Shown here piece by piece: positions 10,293 through 21,696 of a DNA stretch of 64,000 nucleotides. This DNA is from CAZZNY01 sp964655935 (lineage in GTDB: Bacteria > Patescibacteriota > Gracilibacteria > BD1-5 > UBA2023). The notes under the pieces were generated by a model that was not told the DNA's origin, did no database searches, and saw only the letters and a list, made by a program, of their open reading frames with translations. Numbering within the stretch: position 1 is the first letter of the stretch; every line of letters starts with the position of its first letter. The translations under genes were made by a program, and so were the position numbers. The DNA lies in NCBI GenBank assembly GCA_964655935.1, contig CAZZNY010000001.1, forward strand, positions 372,001 to 436,000, written 5' to 3'.

Positions 10293-12002
10293 TTAGATAA
10301 CCTCCCTATTATAACATTCTTCACAATATACAACCTCAGGTCTTTCTGGATTATACGTCGTGAGAATATCTTTCTGACATTTATCACATTTTCTTTCAAA
10401 GAGTTTTCTTGGATTTCGCTGCCCTACACGATCAAAGTGACGCTGATCAGGATGTCGCCTTGGAATAGAAAGATTATGAAGTCTATAAAACTCTAACTCT
10501 GACTTAACAATCCTAAAAGGCTTACCTGTTACCTCACATTCTATAGCCCAATTTAATATATCGTCTGGTATTTTTTTGATATCATCTGGGAGTTTTGAAG
10601 CCAGAATAATCTTTTCTACTTTAGGAAATGGAGCTTCATAATTTGACCAATTAAATCATTTTTTGGTTGCTTCATTTTTATCAAGTGGAAAATATTCAGA
10701 AGCTACTGTCTCATTATATCCGAATGGAGAAAGAGGAGCCGGAAAGAATTCTCACCATTCACCAGTTTTTGTCATATGTTCAATAATTTTTGGAACCAAT
10801 TCTTCGTATTGTTCTTTGGTGTATTGTTTGTTCAGGATGCAGTATTGTTTGTTGCGGAGGCCGATACAGCCAAAACAATTTTTCGTATCATAACAATCAA
10901 TACAGTATGCGAGTTCCGAGCTTGTCCAACAATTATATGAAAACAGCATATGATATCAGAGTGGTACAATGGAAGATTCATATGCAAGTTCCGACTGAAA
11001 TGTATCGCACGAAATATCATAACATGTCTTTGCACCAAGTCAGACATATGAACAATATTTACAGTCAGTAGATTCTGCACAATCAAAACAATAATTACAA
11101 TTATTGCTATTGCTTATATAACTACCGGAGCACTTTGTAGAATTCCAAATTGGATTTTTTACAGGGATGCTCAAAATCAATTTTTTATATTCAGTATATG
11201 CACGAGAAAAAGCTATTGCATCGGTCGTAATTGTATTCAAAATCTTCACATAAGCCTCATTATCATATTGCTTATTCAAGAAAAAATTACTTCCACCTTT
11301 TAGATTCACGCACATAGTGGAATTCGATAGATTTTCACAATTCCAAATATATTGCGAGTCTCGTATATGTATACTGCTATTTATGTGATAGGAATTATAA
11401 CAATGAATACTGTCAATAATCTCATATGATTGTTCTGTATGCAGCGACCAATATCCATCAATTGTATTTTTACACCATGCAGAAGTCGAAAGATGTTGAC
11501 AGTCTTTAGAGTATCCAGTGGCAAAACAAAGATAACAGTTTTTCATCTCAGTATTGAGATTGCCATATTCTGAGTTCTCGCAAGTACGATTATAGAGTGC
11601 TTGGACTGGTACTGAAAGACGCATTTTAGAAAATTGGTCTAGAAAAGGAACTTCAAAAGAAAAATCACGACCATACATCATAACATCCCAGCTGTCAGAC
11701 CACCAAGTCTTTTGGTCATAAATTACGTAAGGCTTATCTGGTGAGTAAACTGATATAACATCCACGTGAGAATTACTTGTTTCACGCTTATAAAGCTTAC
11801 GCTCATTTCTCCATGCGAGTCTTCGTTGAGTCCTACAGTCAGGACAAAGTGTCGGAGTGGGAATCTGATATTTTTTACCAGAAAAAATAGGTGACGCCTT
11901 GTCATAAAATTCGATATCTTTATCAGTGATCGGAAAAGATATCTGACATTGTCGACAAACTTTTGTTTCTATGAGTTTTTCACCTTGTGAAATGGGATAC
12001 AT
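10293..12002 (-). CDS. Cys-rich zinc-ribbon/beta-repeat protein, paralogue 2
   Basis: 569 aa with the same architecture: N-terminal ribbon C16-x2-C19 and C53-x2-C56, NERKLYKR, divergent Asn/Cys/Ser repeat core, and C-terminal ribbon CDKC..CEECY. The core differs strongly from the other copies (YSLHTEQSYEIIDSIHCYN, NSNNCNYCFDCAESTDC), whereas the last 200 residues are nearly identical, for example FGCIGLRNKQYCILNKQY. This contrast suggests selection or gene conversion on the ends and diversification of the middle. Probably one operon with paralogue 1 (10-bp gap). Confidence 0.85.
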
Positions 12003-12042
12003 ATTTAGATAGGCTTAAAATAACAACGAAAGTATTATATAA

Positions 12043-12080
12043 AAATCCCTCAAGAATCAAAAAATTCCTGAGGGATTATT
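12043..12080 (-). terminator. Terminator of the FtsK/TraG-like ATPase gene
   Basis: Inverted repeat AATCCCTCA..TGAGGGATT around an A/T loop; on the minus strand it is followed by TTTTTATAT. It lies between the ATPase stop (12114) and the start of paralogue 2. Confidence 0.75.
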
Positions 12081-12113
12081 TTATATTTTTCTTCTATGTA
12101 ACTTTGTAACTAT

Positions 12114-14369
12114 TTATATAATCGGTGCTGAAAATTCTTCAATTCTATGAACCACGTCCGACTGTTTATTCTCGAGCTCTTTTTTCGCAGCGATAAGCGG
12201 TCGTGAATAGCGAGCTCTCGAAGTCTCGTAGAGTGTACTAATGAGTTCTGGATTTCGATCTGGATCCGGCATAAAAGGTGTACGAAGACTGAATGGATCC
12301 TTTACTTGTCATTCGACGAGCGTCTTACAATAAAACTCTCGAACATTGAGATTCGCGAGATCGTATGCTCCGACAAACGGATCAAAATGCTGCTTCATAT
12401 AGAGTGCATCTTCCGAAGAAATACGGAAACTGATAAGTGTACCAACATTTCCAAAAAGTGCATCGGAAATTCCATGTGGAATCTGTTTGATGAATTGGTG
12501 AGCGACTGTAAGTCCGAGTCCGTATTTTCGAGCTTCCGAGAGAATTTCTCAGAAGGTATCCGTCGCAAAGTTCTGGAATTCATCAACATAGAGAAAAAAT
12601 GGTGTTCTATCTGATTTTTTCATACTTTGACGACCCATCGCAGCCTGATAGATTTTCGTGACAAACATCGCCCCGAGAAATCCCATAATCTCTTCTTGAA
12701 GTTTTCCTTTCGGAAGTTTGACGAAGAGAATCTTTTTTTCATCCATCATCGCTCGAAAATCGAGCTTATTTTCAGTCGAAGCAAAGATATTTTTGAGCAT
12801 ATCAATAGAGAGAATCTGTCCGACTTTATTGAGAATTGGCATAATAGCTTCCGTATTGAATTGTTGCGACCATCCGGCAAATTCATTCGTCCAGAAATTT
12901 TTGACCACATCGTCATCAATCGCCGCGATCATCTCATATCGAAAATCTTTATCCGTCAATGCACGAACAATATCAAAAAGTGTCGAGCCCGGTTTATCAA
13001 GAAGTCCAAGAAAAACCATACGAAGCACATGTTCGAGCTTAGGATTCCAGTTTGCTCAGAAAAATTTCTTGAAAATATCAATAAATCATTTCGCGAGAAT
13101 TTGTTTTGATTCCGTCTCTTTTACATCGAGCGGATTCAAACAAAATGGGTACTTATCATCGGTCGGATCAAAAATAATAACATCATCTTTTCTCTCGATC
13201 GGTATGTGCATCATAATCTCTTCGACGATATCGCCATGTGGATCGATAATACCAAATCCCCTCCCTTGCAAAATATCGTTTCTCGCAAGATTTACGATCG
13301 CCTTAGACTTTCCGACTCCGGTCTTACCAATAATATAGACATGACGCACGCGATCATCATCAAATATTCCGACTGGAACTTTCGTAGAGCGATAATCCGA
13401 GATCCCAAGAACATTCATTCCAGCAGGAACGCTTTTTACGACGGTTTCACCTTTGGAACTCATGGTGTATGGCAAGATCGGCATACCGATCGGAAGTGGA
13501 AGTTTTTTTGCAGTTGACTTAAGAAGTGCTGTCTCACGTTTTGGATCATGCGGAAAATGATAGATAGCAGCAATCTCCTCAGAGGAAAAAACATAATTAC
13601 GGATTTCAGGACTCCAACCAATCGATATTACATTTTTTGGAACATATGGATGGAGAGTGAGGTAAAACTCATTGAGCGGATAATTTTCGAAAATCAGAAA
13701 ATTATTGAATAATGTTTTTACTTTTGCAGAGGCTGATTCTTTACTTGATGAAGTACAAACGATAAAAATCTTCGTATCAAATAACTCTTTTTCGATCTTA
13801 TTTTTGAAAAATTCCTTTCCTTCTTTTTTCCAATCTTTTTGGATCTTATAATTTAGAAGATATCGGAAAAATGAGAAAACGAGTCGAATCCGAAGCCAAA
13901 GAAATTGAAGTTTTGACCGAATAAAAAATGAAACGCTCGCCTCATGAACCGGCTTTGTCTCGACAAAAAATCCCATTCGATCCGTCGCAATATTCAGATT
14001 CTCAAACGTTCGAAATATATTAAATACAAAATCCGTATCCTCTTTTCCATTCATACGAAATGGATAGAACCACTGATTTTTGAGACCCACTTCCCCGACG
14101 ATCGTATTGTTTTGATCGAATTGCCAAACTCACTTCGTGTCAGGCACGAGCTGAAAATCAGGAAAATCCGTATAAAACTGTGTCTCAAATGCTTCATATG
14201 CTGAAGAATCAACAGTTACCGAATAGAAAAATTCACCTCCGGAATAGTGAAGTCAGAAAGTTAATCCTCCATCATGAAGTTTTTTCTGTACATCACTCAA
14301 AAAATCACTCAGCGAAGAGCGCCCTTTATCAAAAGAATGGTATATTTTTATGAGAAATGTGTGTTTCAC
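12114..14369 (-). CDS. TraG/VirD4-FtsK superfamily DNA-motor-like ATPase
   Basis: 751-aa P-loop ATPase. The N-terminal 300 residues lack an obvious signal but contain hydrophobic segments (SKLQFLWLRIRLVFSFFRYLL). The ATPase core has Walker A IIGKTGVGKSKA near residue 350, GFGIIDPHGDI, and Walker B FFLYVDEFQNFA near residue 598, followed by SEARKYGLGLTVAHQF. This order matches TraG/TraD/DUF87-type proteins that CPR genomes encode as stand-alone type IV secretion or pilus-linked motors. The start is GTG at 14369: the frame has an upstream TAG and no ATG before residue 100. No relaxase or other conjugation gene is nearby, so mobility is not implied. Confidence 0.8.
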
Positions 14370-14707
14370 TTTTTTTATTTGAATCTATAACTAAGCCCAG
14401 TATATCACAATCTCATATAAATGCAAAAAATGCCCCATTGATTAAATAGAGCAAAATAGTATAGTAAAAGATATATTTATTATTTACAAAAGGAGAAATA
14501 GAATTTAGAGACAGGGAGACTGAGAATTATACTTGTCATTCTGAGTGAAGCGAAGAATCTTCCGTTGTTTTCTTCGGAATCTGAATTATACAGCGGAAGA
14601 TCCTGGGTATTTTTCTCTGCTTATTTAATGACTTCGAAAAGTTGACTCATTCGAAAAATTCCAGGATGACATATTGTATTTTTCTTTGTAACTTTGTAAC
14701 CTTGTAA
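14370..14707. other. Intergenic region with repeats
   Basis: 338 bp without a gene between the ATPase start and paralogue 3. It contains a MITE-like element (14534-14671) and 8-bp GTAAC repeats at the right end (14682-14720), plus A/T-rich sequence that should hold the ATPase promoter. Confidence 0.7.
14534..14671. repeat. MITE/REP-like dispersed element, copy 1
   Basis: Begins TGTCATTCTGAGTGAAGCG and ends with AAAATTCCAGGATGACA, an inverted repeat of the TGTCATyCyrGAATTTT type shared by several intergenic regions of this window. Internal inverted repeat GAATCTTCCG / CGGAAGATCC. No coding capacity. Confidence 0.75.
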
Positions 14708-14719
14708 CTATGCAACTGT
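14682..14719. repeat. 8-bp GTAAC tandem repeat, locus 2
   Basis: GTAACTTT GTAACCTT GTAACTAT with a degenerate fourth unit. It overlaps the stop codon of paralogue 3. The same unit occurs at four other intergenic loci. Confidence 0.7.
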
Positions 14720-16426
14720 GTTGTTGTAACACTCCTCACAATACACAATCTCAGATCTTTCTGGAGAGTAAGTAGTAAGAATATCTTTCTGACATTTATC
14801 ACAGGTTCTTTCAAAGAGTTTTCTTGGATTTCTGAGAGACATTCTGTCTAGATGTCTTTGATCTGGATGTCTTCTTGGTATTGGAAGATTATATTTCCTG
14901 TAGAACTCGAGTTCTTGTTTAATGATTCTAAATGGTTTTCATGTTACTTCACATTCTATAGCCCAATTTAATATATCATCAGGTATTTTTGCAATGTCAT
15001 CTGGGAGCTTAGAGGCTGGAATAATTTTCTCTACTTTTGGGAATGGTGCTTCGTAGTCTGACCAATTATAACCAAGTTTCAATGCTTCTGATTTTTCTAG
15101 AGGAAAATATTCTGAAGCTACTGTCTCATTGTATCAAAATGGACTTAAGCTTGCAGGAAAGAATTCTCACCATTCTCAAGTTTTTTGCATGTGTTCTATG
15201 ATCTTTGGAACGAGAGTTTCGTATTCTGCCTTGGTATACTGTTTGTTTAGGATGCAGTATTGTTTGTTACGGAGGCCGATACAGCCGAAGAGGTTAGAAG
15301 AGCTAGAACATTCAATACAATAATACATTTCACTATTATTAGGCCAACAGAGTGAGCAAAATGCAAGTTGATGAAAATTTGCTCAACAATTATGTAATTC
15401 ATATCAAAGTGAGCTGTCAAATCACCAATAAGTAACATCCATACAATCGCTAGAGCGCAATACTCTCTGGGAATGACGAATATTATTTGAAGAATATATC
15501 TCAAAAGAATTTTTAACATCCTTTGAATTAAGTATGATGTCTCCAGAGACATTTTCATTCCCATAACCAGCACTTGCATTGTGTAAACCCTTCAAGATAT
15601 TCTTATTCCTATCAACTAAACAATCTTCATAGACAATAGATAATTTTTTTAAAAATTCACTCTTATGTTGCAAATATTCCTCTTTAGAATACTGTTGATT
15701 TTGAATCGTATATTGTTTTCAATTTTGATTTGAACTCAATATACAATCATGACAATTATGGCATTCAAAACAAAAATATAACGAAGAAGAATTTTTACAA
15801 TGAAACGAGCTAATTATATCTTGAGATTCATATATATAAATCGAATCATACACATTTTCAGAATGTTCAGCGTAGCACACATCAACAAGATGGTTTGAAA
15901 ACGATATATTATTTGCATACAGAGAATCCTGACAATGCGTAGCATTACAGATAAGATATGAATCTTTTCCAGCAGTTACAAAATTTGTATATTCACCATT
16001 CTCTACTGATTGATGACAAGCATTTAATTTTGGCACCGCAACAAAAAGCGAATAAAATTGTTCAAAAAAACTATGATTTTTCGTGTAATCAAAACCGTAA
16101 TTCAAGGCATTCCATCAGTCTCACCACCAAAAATCTTGGTGGTATACTTTAATGTTTTTATCGGGCGAATATACAGAGATTACACTTTTCCCAGTCGCAT
16201 CACACTTTCGCTTATAAAGTTTTCGTTCATTACGAAAAGTGAGTCTCCTCTGCTGTCGACAATCCGGACAAAGTGTCGGAGTTGGAACTAAGCATTTCTT
16301 TCCATTAAAAACTGGCGAAACTTTATCATAGAATTCTAAGTCTTTATCAGTGATCGAAAAAGAAGTCTGGCACTGTTTGCAAACCTTGGTTTCTATTAAT
16401 TTTTCACCATGTGAAATTGGTAACAT
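14708..16426 (-). CDS. Cys-rich zinc-ribbon/beta-repeat protein, paralogue 3
   Basis: 572 aa. N-terminal MLPISHGEKLIETKVCKQC ribbon with LCPDC and NERKLYKRKCDATGK; repeat core with NCHDCILSSN and CFECHNC-type short Cys/Asn repeats; C-terminal PRRHPDQRH and CDKC..CEECY ribbon. Terminates at TAG inside a GTAAC repeat, so its last codons (NNTVA) differ from paralogues ending EVI. It is 12 bp downstream of paralogue 4 on the minus strand, so the pair is probably one transcript. Confidence 0.85.
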
Positions 16427-16438
16427 ATTTTTTGTTGG

Positions 16439-18136
16439 TTAAATGATTTCTTTATTGTAACATTCTTCACAATACACAATCTCAGATCTCTCCGGAGTAT
16501 AAGTAGCAAGAATATCTTTATGACACTTGTCGCACTTTCTTTCAAAAAGTTTTCTTGGATTTCTGAGAGACATTCTATCTAAGTGTCTTTGGTCTGGATG
16601 TCTTCGCGGTATGGGAAGATTGTGTTTCCTGTAGAACTCGAGTTCTTGTTTAATGATTCTAAATGGTTTTCCTGTTACTTCACATTCTATTGCCCAGTTG
16701 AGAATATCATCCGGTATCTTAGTAATATCATCTGGAAGTTTAGAAGCTGGAATAATCTTTTCTACTTTAGGAAATGGAGCTTCGTAGTCTGACCAGTTGA
16801 AACCCCTTGTAAGGGCTTCTTGTTTGGAAATCGAGTAATATTCATCTGCTGCCGTCTCATTATATCAAAAGAGGGAAAGGGATGATGGAAAGAACTCTCA
16901 CCATTCTCCATTCACAATCATCTTCTCTATAATTTTTGGAACAAGTTCTTCGTATTCTTCACGAGTGTATTGTTTGTTAAGAATACAGTATTTTGCATCA
17001 CGTAAACCAATACAGCCAAATAGGTGTTCGGAAGCAAAACAATTATCACAGTAAAGTAGATATTTTGATTCAAACGATCCGTTTGTAAATAGAACCTGAA
17101 AACCGTGATTAATATTGATACTATCATTACACTGTGAAGAATTACCGACTCACATCAAGTCGTATACATCTTCAGCGTTCACAGCATCATAAGAGTATTT
17201 ACAATCTTTAGAGCCATTCGAATTAAACACATAATGACATCTATTGGATGAAAGCATATATTCTCCCGAACATTCTTCACAACCAAGTTTTGTACTTTCT
17301 TTCTTTATTGCTTGCATGAGAAGAGCAGGAAAAAGTGTTTGTGCATCCTTAAAAAGGAAATCTTTAATTTTTTTCTCATATTCGGATTTGGAATATGAAA
17401 CATTTTGAATGTAATACTCCTTTGAAATAAGATTACTGCAAAGAAAGCAATTTTTACAATCAGTAAGATTATAAGAAAAAAGACACTCAGAAGAGTTATT
17501 TAAATTACACGAATGGAAACAAGAAAAACATCAATTACATTCCACGCAATCATACAGTGTTTCTGATTTCTTCGTACTGGTACAATCAAAAATCGATCGA
17601 CTATTTACTAGTGTGAGATATGAATAATATATATCTTCACATCAATAAAATGTGCGAAAACTCATAAAACAATTACTCGCATCTTCGATATAATTATTAT
17701 ACTCGGAATTCTGTGTATTTTTATTAAACAAACTCATACGGGGTACTTCTCATTGAAGTTTTGCATATTGTTCAAAAAAATTCCGAGAAAAATCAAAATC
17801 TTTTCAATAATCAAGTGCATTCCATCTATCTGACCACCAGTAATCCTGATGATATACTTTATAGGATTTATCTGGAGAATAAATAGAGACTATACTCTTC
17901 CCTGTTGCATCACAGTTTCGTTTATAGAGTTTTCGCTCATTACGAAAAGTGAGTCGTCGTTGCTGACGACATTCAGGACAAAGTGTTGGAGCAGGAATTT
18001 GACACTTGTTTCAGCCAAAGACAGGAGAAATATTGTCATAGAACTTTAAATCTTTATCAGTGATTGGAAAAGAAGATTTACATTGTTTACAAGTCTTGGT
18101 TTCTACAAGTTTTTCTATGGATGGAATTGGAAACAT
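16439..18136 (-). CDS. Cys-rich zinc-ribbon/beta-repeat protein, paralogue 4
   Basis: 565 aa. Start MFPIPSIEKLVETKTCKQC aligns with the MYPISQGEKLIETK start of its relatives. Domains are ribbon, NERKLYKRNCDATGKS, WWSDRWNALDYG, repeat core (CVECNGCFSCFHSCNLNN), and the conserved C-terminal block with EFYRKHNLPIPRRHPDQRH and CDKC..CEECY. Its 3' half is almost identical at DNA level to paralogues 3 and 1 across several stretches (for example nt 16620-16690 versus 14890-14950), which points to recent duplication or gene conversion. Confidence 0.85.
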
Positions 18137-18179
18137 GGAGAGAAATTATAAATGGTAAATTATAAATTCTAAATGGAAT

Positions 18180-18282
18180 TGTCATTCTGAGCGGAGCGAA
18201 GAATCCCTTATAGATGAGTTTAATAACATACTTGAGTATAAGGGATTCTCGCGTCGTTCGTACCTCACTCCTCAGAATAACA
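18180..18282. repeat. MITE/REP-like dispersed element, copy 2
   Basis: TGTCATTCTGAG at one end and CTCAGAATAACA at the other, forming imperfect terminal inverted repeats. Internal AAGAATCCCTTATA / TATAAGGGATTCT inverted repeat can form a long hairpin. Lies between paralogues 4 and 5. Confidence 0.75.
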
Positions 18283-18312
18283 GCTTTGTAACCTTGTAAC
18301 TATGTAACTAAA
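18283..18312. repeat. 8-bp GTAAC tandem repeat, locus 3
   Basis: GTAACCTT GTAACTAT GTAACTAA directly abutting the previous element and covering the TAG stop of paralogue 5. Confidence 0.7.
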
Positions 18313-20005
18313 TAACCTCTTTTTCATAACAACTCTCACAATACACAATCTCAGGTCTATCAGGTGAATAAGTTGTAATGATATTTTTTCCACATTTATC
18401 ACAGGCACGATCAAAAAGCATACGAGGATTACGAGCATTCATCCGATCAATATGACGCTGATCTGGATGTCGTCGAGGAAGTGGAAGTTGTTCTTTTCGA
18501 TAGAAATCAAGCTCTTGTTTGATAATTCGAAATGGCTTTCCTGTTACTTCACATTCGATAGCCCAGCTTAATATATCATCTGGAATTTTACTGATATCTG
18601 TCGGTAACTTTACCGCTGGAATAATTTTCTCTACTTTTGGAAATGGGGCATCATAATCACACCATTTAAAACCTTGCTTCAAAGCCTCTTCTCGAGAAAG
18701 CGGAGCATGTTCTGCTGCGATTGATTCATTATATCCAAATGGACTAATCTGAGCAGGATAATATTCTCACCATTCACCATCAGCTATCATTTTCTCGATA
18801 ATTTTTGGCACAAGAATTTCATATTCTTCCCGTGTATATTGTTTATTCAAAATACAATATTTGTTTTGTTTCATTCCCGTACAACCAAACAAATTATCGC
18901 TATTGAAACAAATCGAGGAATAATGAACATCATTACAGTGCCATACAAGATTTCCACACATAATTCGATTATTATGCGTATGATTTGTCGTATTATAAAC
19001 TACCTCATTATAATCTCAGAAATTACAATCGTATGAATCTTTTACACCATTTGTGATAAAACAATGTCGGATATCCTGTGAATCTTTTATCGTGTAAGAA
19101 TTATGACAATCATTACTGTTTGTAATATTATCACCCGTGCAATTTTCACTTCCTACAATATAAAGATTTTCGTGTGGCTGAGTAGTGCGAAAAGAATTAA
19201 ATTTTTTCATTGCAGCTTCCGTATCAAGAAATTCTATGGCAACTAATTTTCCATATTCATCTTTCGTATATTGTTTATTGTAAATACAATATTCTTTATT
19301 TCGCAAGTTGATACAGCCAAAACAATTTGAACTATCAAAACAATTTTCACAAAAAGACAGATTATGAGAATTCTTGCAGTTTTTGCAATATTTACATTTA
19401 TAGAGTCCGACACCGTCAATACATTCAAAACAAGATTCACTACTATTGAGTCAAAAAGAATCTACGGTGTTTTTATTACCAAAAATTCTGTAGCTATAAA
19501 GACAATTTTCATTTTCAGAAGCTCCAACAATGAGATAACAATCCTTGTTGTTTAAAGCGTAATTTGTATAGGCACTATTCTCACTTTTTGAATTATGAAT
19601 AGCAAGTTTTGGCGTATTGGCCACAAGCTCAGAATATTGTCGCATAAACGATTTAGTAGAATCATATTCCATTCCATATGTGAGAGGATCATATGCATCA
19701 CTCCACCAAAAATCATAATCAAAAACTTTATAAGATTTATCAGGGGAATAGATAGATATGATACTTTTCCCAGTGGCATCACAGTTTCTTTTGTAGAGTT
19801 TTCGTTCATTACGAAAAGCAAGTCGTCGTTGCTGGCGACATTCAGGACACATCGCAGGAGTCGGAAGAGAGAATTTCTTGCCAGCGATCACCGGAGAAAC
19901 AGTACCCAGAAGCTCAAGATCCTTATCGGTAATAGGAAAGGATTTTTTACAGTGTTTACAAATCTTATTTTCCACTAATTGTTCCCCATTTGAAATAATC
20001 TGCAT
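18308..20005 (-). CDS. Cys-rich zinc-ribbon/beta-repeat protein, paralogue 5
   Basis: 565 aa. I chose the ATG giving MQIISNGEQLVENKICKHC because it aligns with the other four starts; an in-frame extension to 20080 would add a hydrophobic 25-aa segment that the paralogues lack. Domains as in the others: ribbon with MCPEC, NERKLYKRNCDATGKS, Asn/Cys repeat core (CKYCKNCKNSHNLSFC type), KQYTREEYEILVPKII, PRRHPDQRHIDRM and CDKC..CESCY. Most divergent C-terminus of the set. First gene of the array in transcription order. Confidence 0.83.
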
Positions 20006-20214
20006 AAAAAGCGAATAAAAAAATAAGAGAAACCGTTTCAAAAAATTCATAGATTCTTTCACTTCAAGTTTTGGAAGCAAAAAAGGATTTTTTGTATTTG
20101 TTTACTCTTACTATTATAACATTTGTTCCACTTGACAACAAATATCTGAGCACTTCTAATTATAAAAACTGTGCAAATTTGTAAAATCAATTTATAAGTA
20201 CACAAGAAATATCT

Positions 20215-20242
20215 TTGCTTTTTCTCATAATTATGCTAATAT
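20215..20242 (+). promoter_or_regulatory. Promoter of the TrmB-like regulator
   Basis: TTGCTT, 16-bp spacer, TAATAT. Predicted transcription start lies about 7 bp downstream, at the left edge of a palindrome. Confidence 0.45.
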
Positions 20243-20248
20243 ATTCCT

Positions 20249-20264
20249 GTGCATATATATGCAC
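20249..20264. promoter_or_regulatory. Perfect palindrome GTGCATATATATGCAC, likely operator
   Basis: A 16-bp perfect dyad at the predicted transcription start of the TrmB-like gene. Its position and symmetry fit an autoregulatory winged-helix operator; binding is inferred only. Confidence 0.5.
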
Positions 20265-20362
20265 AACACCACTGTATAATTACTAATGCCTAAAGACTAA
20301 TTACTAATAAAAAAGTCTCAAAATCATTCGTAATTAGTAATTCGTAATTAGTAATTATTTCC

Positions 20363-21127
20363 ATGGACTATCAATTCTTCCGTGAACTCTGACTCAGTCA
20401 ACTCGAGACTGACATTCTTCTGAGTCTCTATAGACTCGGTTCTCAGCCAGCTTCTACTATCGCGAGAAATATCGGTATCGAGCGAACAAAGACTTATCGA
20501 CATCTTGTGTCGCTTGTAAAACAGTGACTGGTACGAAAGACACAAAAAAACGGCATTACTTCTTTTTTCGTGCGAGATGTTCAAGATCTTACGAAACAGA
20601 TAGAAAAACGCATCGAAAATCTCGAATATCTTCAAAAAAATAAATCCCGCGTTATCGATACAATCCAAGCAATCCAACAAGAAAAAACGAATGTTCCACG
20701 AATCACAATCTATGATAATTCCGAGTGAGTCGGAAGTGTCTTCGATGATATTTATCGTACCATCAAAACTCAATGACTCATCATGATACGAATGTTCGCA
20801 TCAAATACCTATATGGAACGAAATGAAAATCCAGACTCAGAAAAAACCGCTCGAGCGTTTTTCGAGCGGATGGAACGAGAAAAAATATGAGTCGAGGTAC
20901 TTGTCGGATCTGGAAATCTTATTATGGAACGAATAGAGACTGGATTCAAACTCACTGATGCCTACGGACTTCCCGCATCTCAATCCAGTATCAATATCAT
21001 CGTCGTCGGAAAAATCGTCTATCTTATCCTCTTTGATCGAGTACCACAAGGAGTCAAAATCGAGAACGAATACTTCGCAGATGTCATGCACTTGTTATTT
21101 GATGTAGTCGGAAAAAAGAAAGATTAA
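20363..21127 (+). CDS. TrmB-like winged-helix transcriptional regulator
   Basis: 254-aa regulator. Residues about 1-70 form a winged helix: ELGLSQLETDILLSLYRLGSQPASTIARNIGIERTKTYRHLVSLVKQGLV is the typical TrmB arrangement (helix, recognition helix RTKTYRHL, wing). A coiled-coil linker (about 85-125) and a C-terminal sensor-like domain (about 130-254, MIRMFASNTYMERN, EVLVGSGNLIMERI, SINIIVVGKIVYLILFD) resemble the phospholipase-D-fold TrmB effector region. Ligand unknown. Its stop overlaps that of the convergent DUF218-like gene. Confidence 0.8.
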
Positions 21128-21666
21128 CGATTCTTTACAAGCTCTTTCAAGGTCTCAAAATCCCCTTCCTGCAACTCTCGTGGAAGAGCTTTCGTATTCT
21201 GGAATTCGATATTACTATTCGGATGTATATCTTTTCGTGGTGCTGATATGAATTCGAGTTCGAAACGATCGGAGAAAAGTTTTGAAGCTTCTATCTGAAC
21301 TTTCTGTGCACGATATTCATCACTACAAAAAATAATTCCTTCTGGTTCATATTTTCGAGCTACGAGATATCAGAACGCGAGATTCTCTGGTGTAGTCAGT
21401 GATACGGTCTCAAGAAGAATATCGATCTTGTCCGCATCTTCTCATAGGTATCAATAAAATAGATCCCGCGTAGTCTCAGCCTCAGATCACATTCCAGCGA
21501 TCGTATATCCCCCACAAAGGACAATAGCTACGAGTTCCTCGCTCTGAATATATGGAATGAGTTCTGACGCAATAGATGAATAGTACTGATGAAGACCCTC
21601 GCGTTCGATATCCGAACGTTCTTTTATATATGGTCCATAACAACAGACGAGTGCGATTTTTTGCAT
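21124..21666 (-). CDS. DUF218/YdcF-like protein
   Basis: 180-aa protein with the DUF218 layout: a strand IALVCCYGPYI, then AIVLCGGYT, SEAETTRDLFYGYLGE, a conserved TPENLAFGYLVA (the T-x-E-N motif), and GIIFCSDEYRAQKV. Family members (ElyC/SanA/YdcF) bind nucleotides or act in envelope biogenesis. There is no membrane anchor here, so it is cytoplasmic, nearer YdcF. UGA encodes Gly at GMGSEAE and in GYLGE. Its stop overlaps the TrmB-like gene tail to tail. Confidence 0.68.
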
Positions 21667-21696
21667 ATTTTCGAAATTACTATATTTTAAAAAACA

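Larger units (their letters stand above)
20006..20362. other. Divergent intergenic region with operator-like palindrome
   Basis: 357 bp between paralogue 5 (minus) and the TrmB-like gene (plus). It holds a promoter, a perfect 16-bp palindrome and repeated TAATTAGTAATT/TAATTACTAAT units near 20275-20356 that can fold into a stem. No gene seen. Confidence 0.6.

Noticed and set aside
12114..14369. Conjugative element around the TraG-like ATPase
   Set aside because: No relaxase, mating-pair or integrase genes nearby, and no attachment sites seen.
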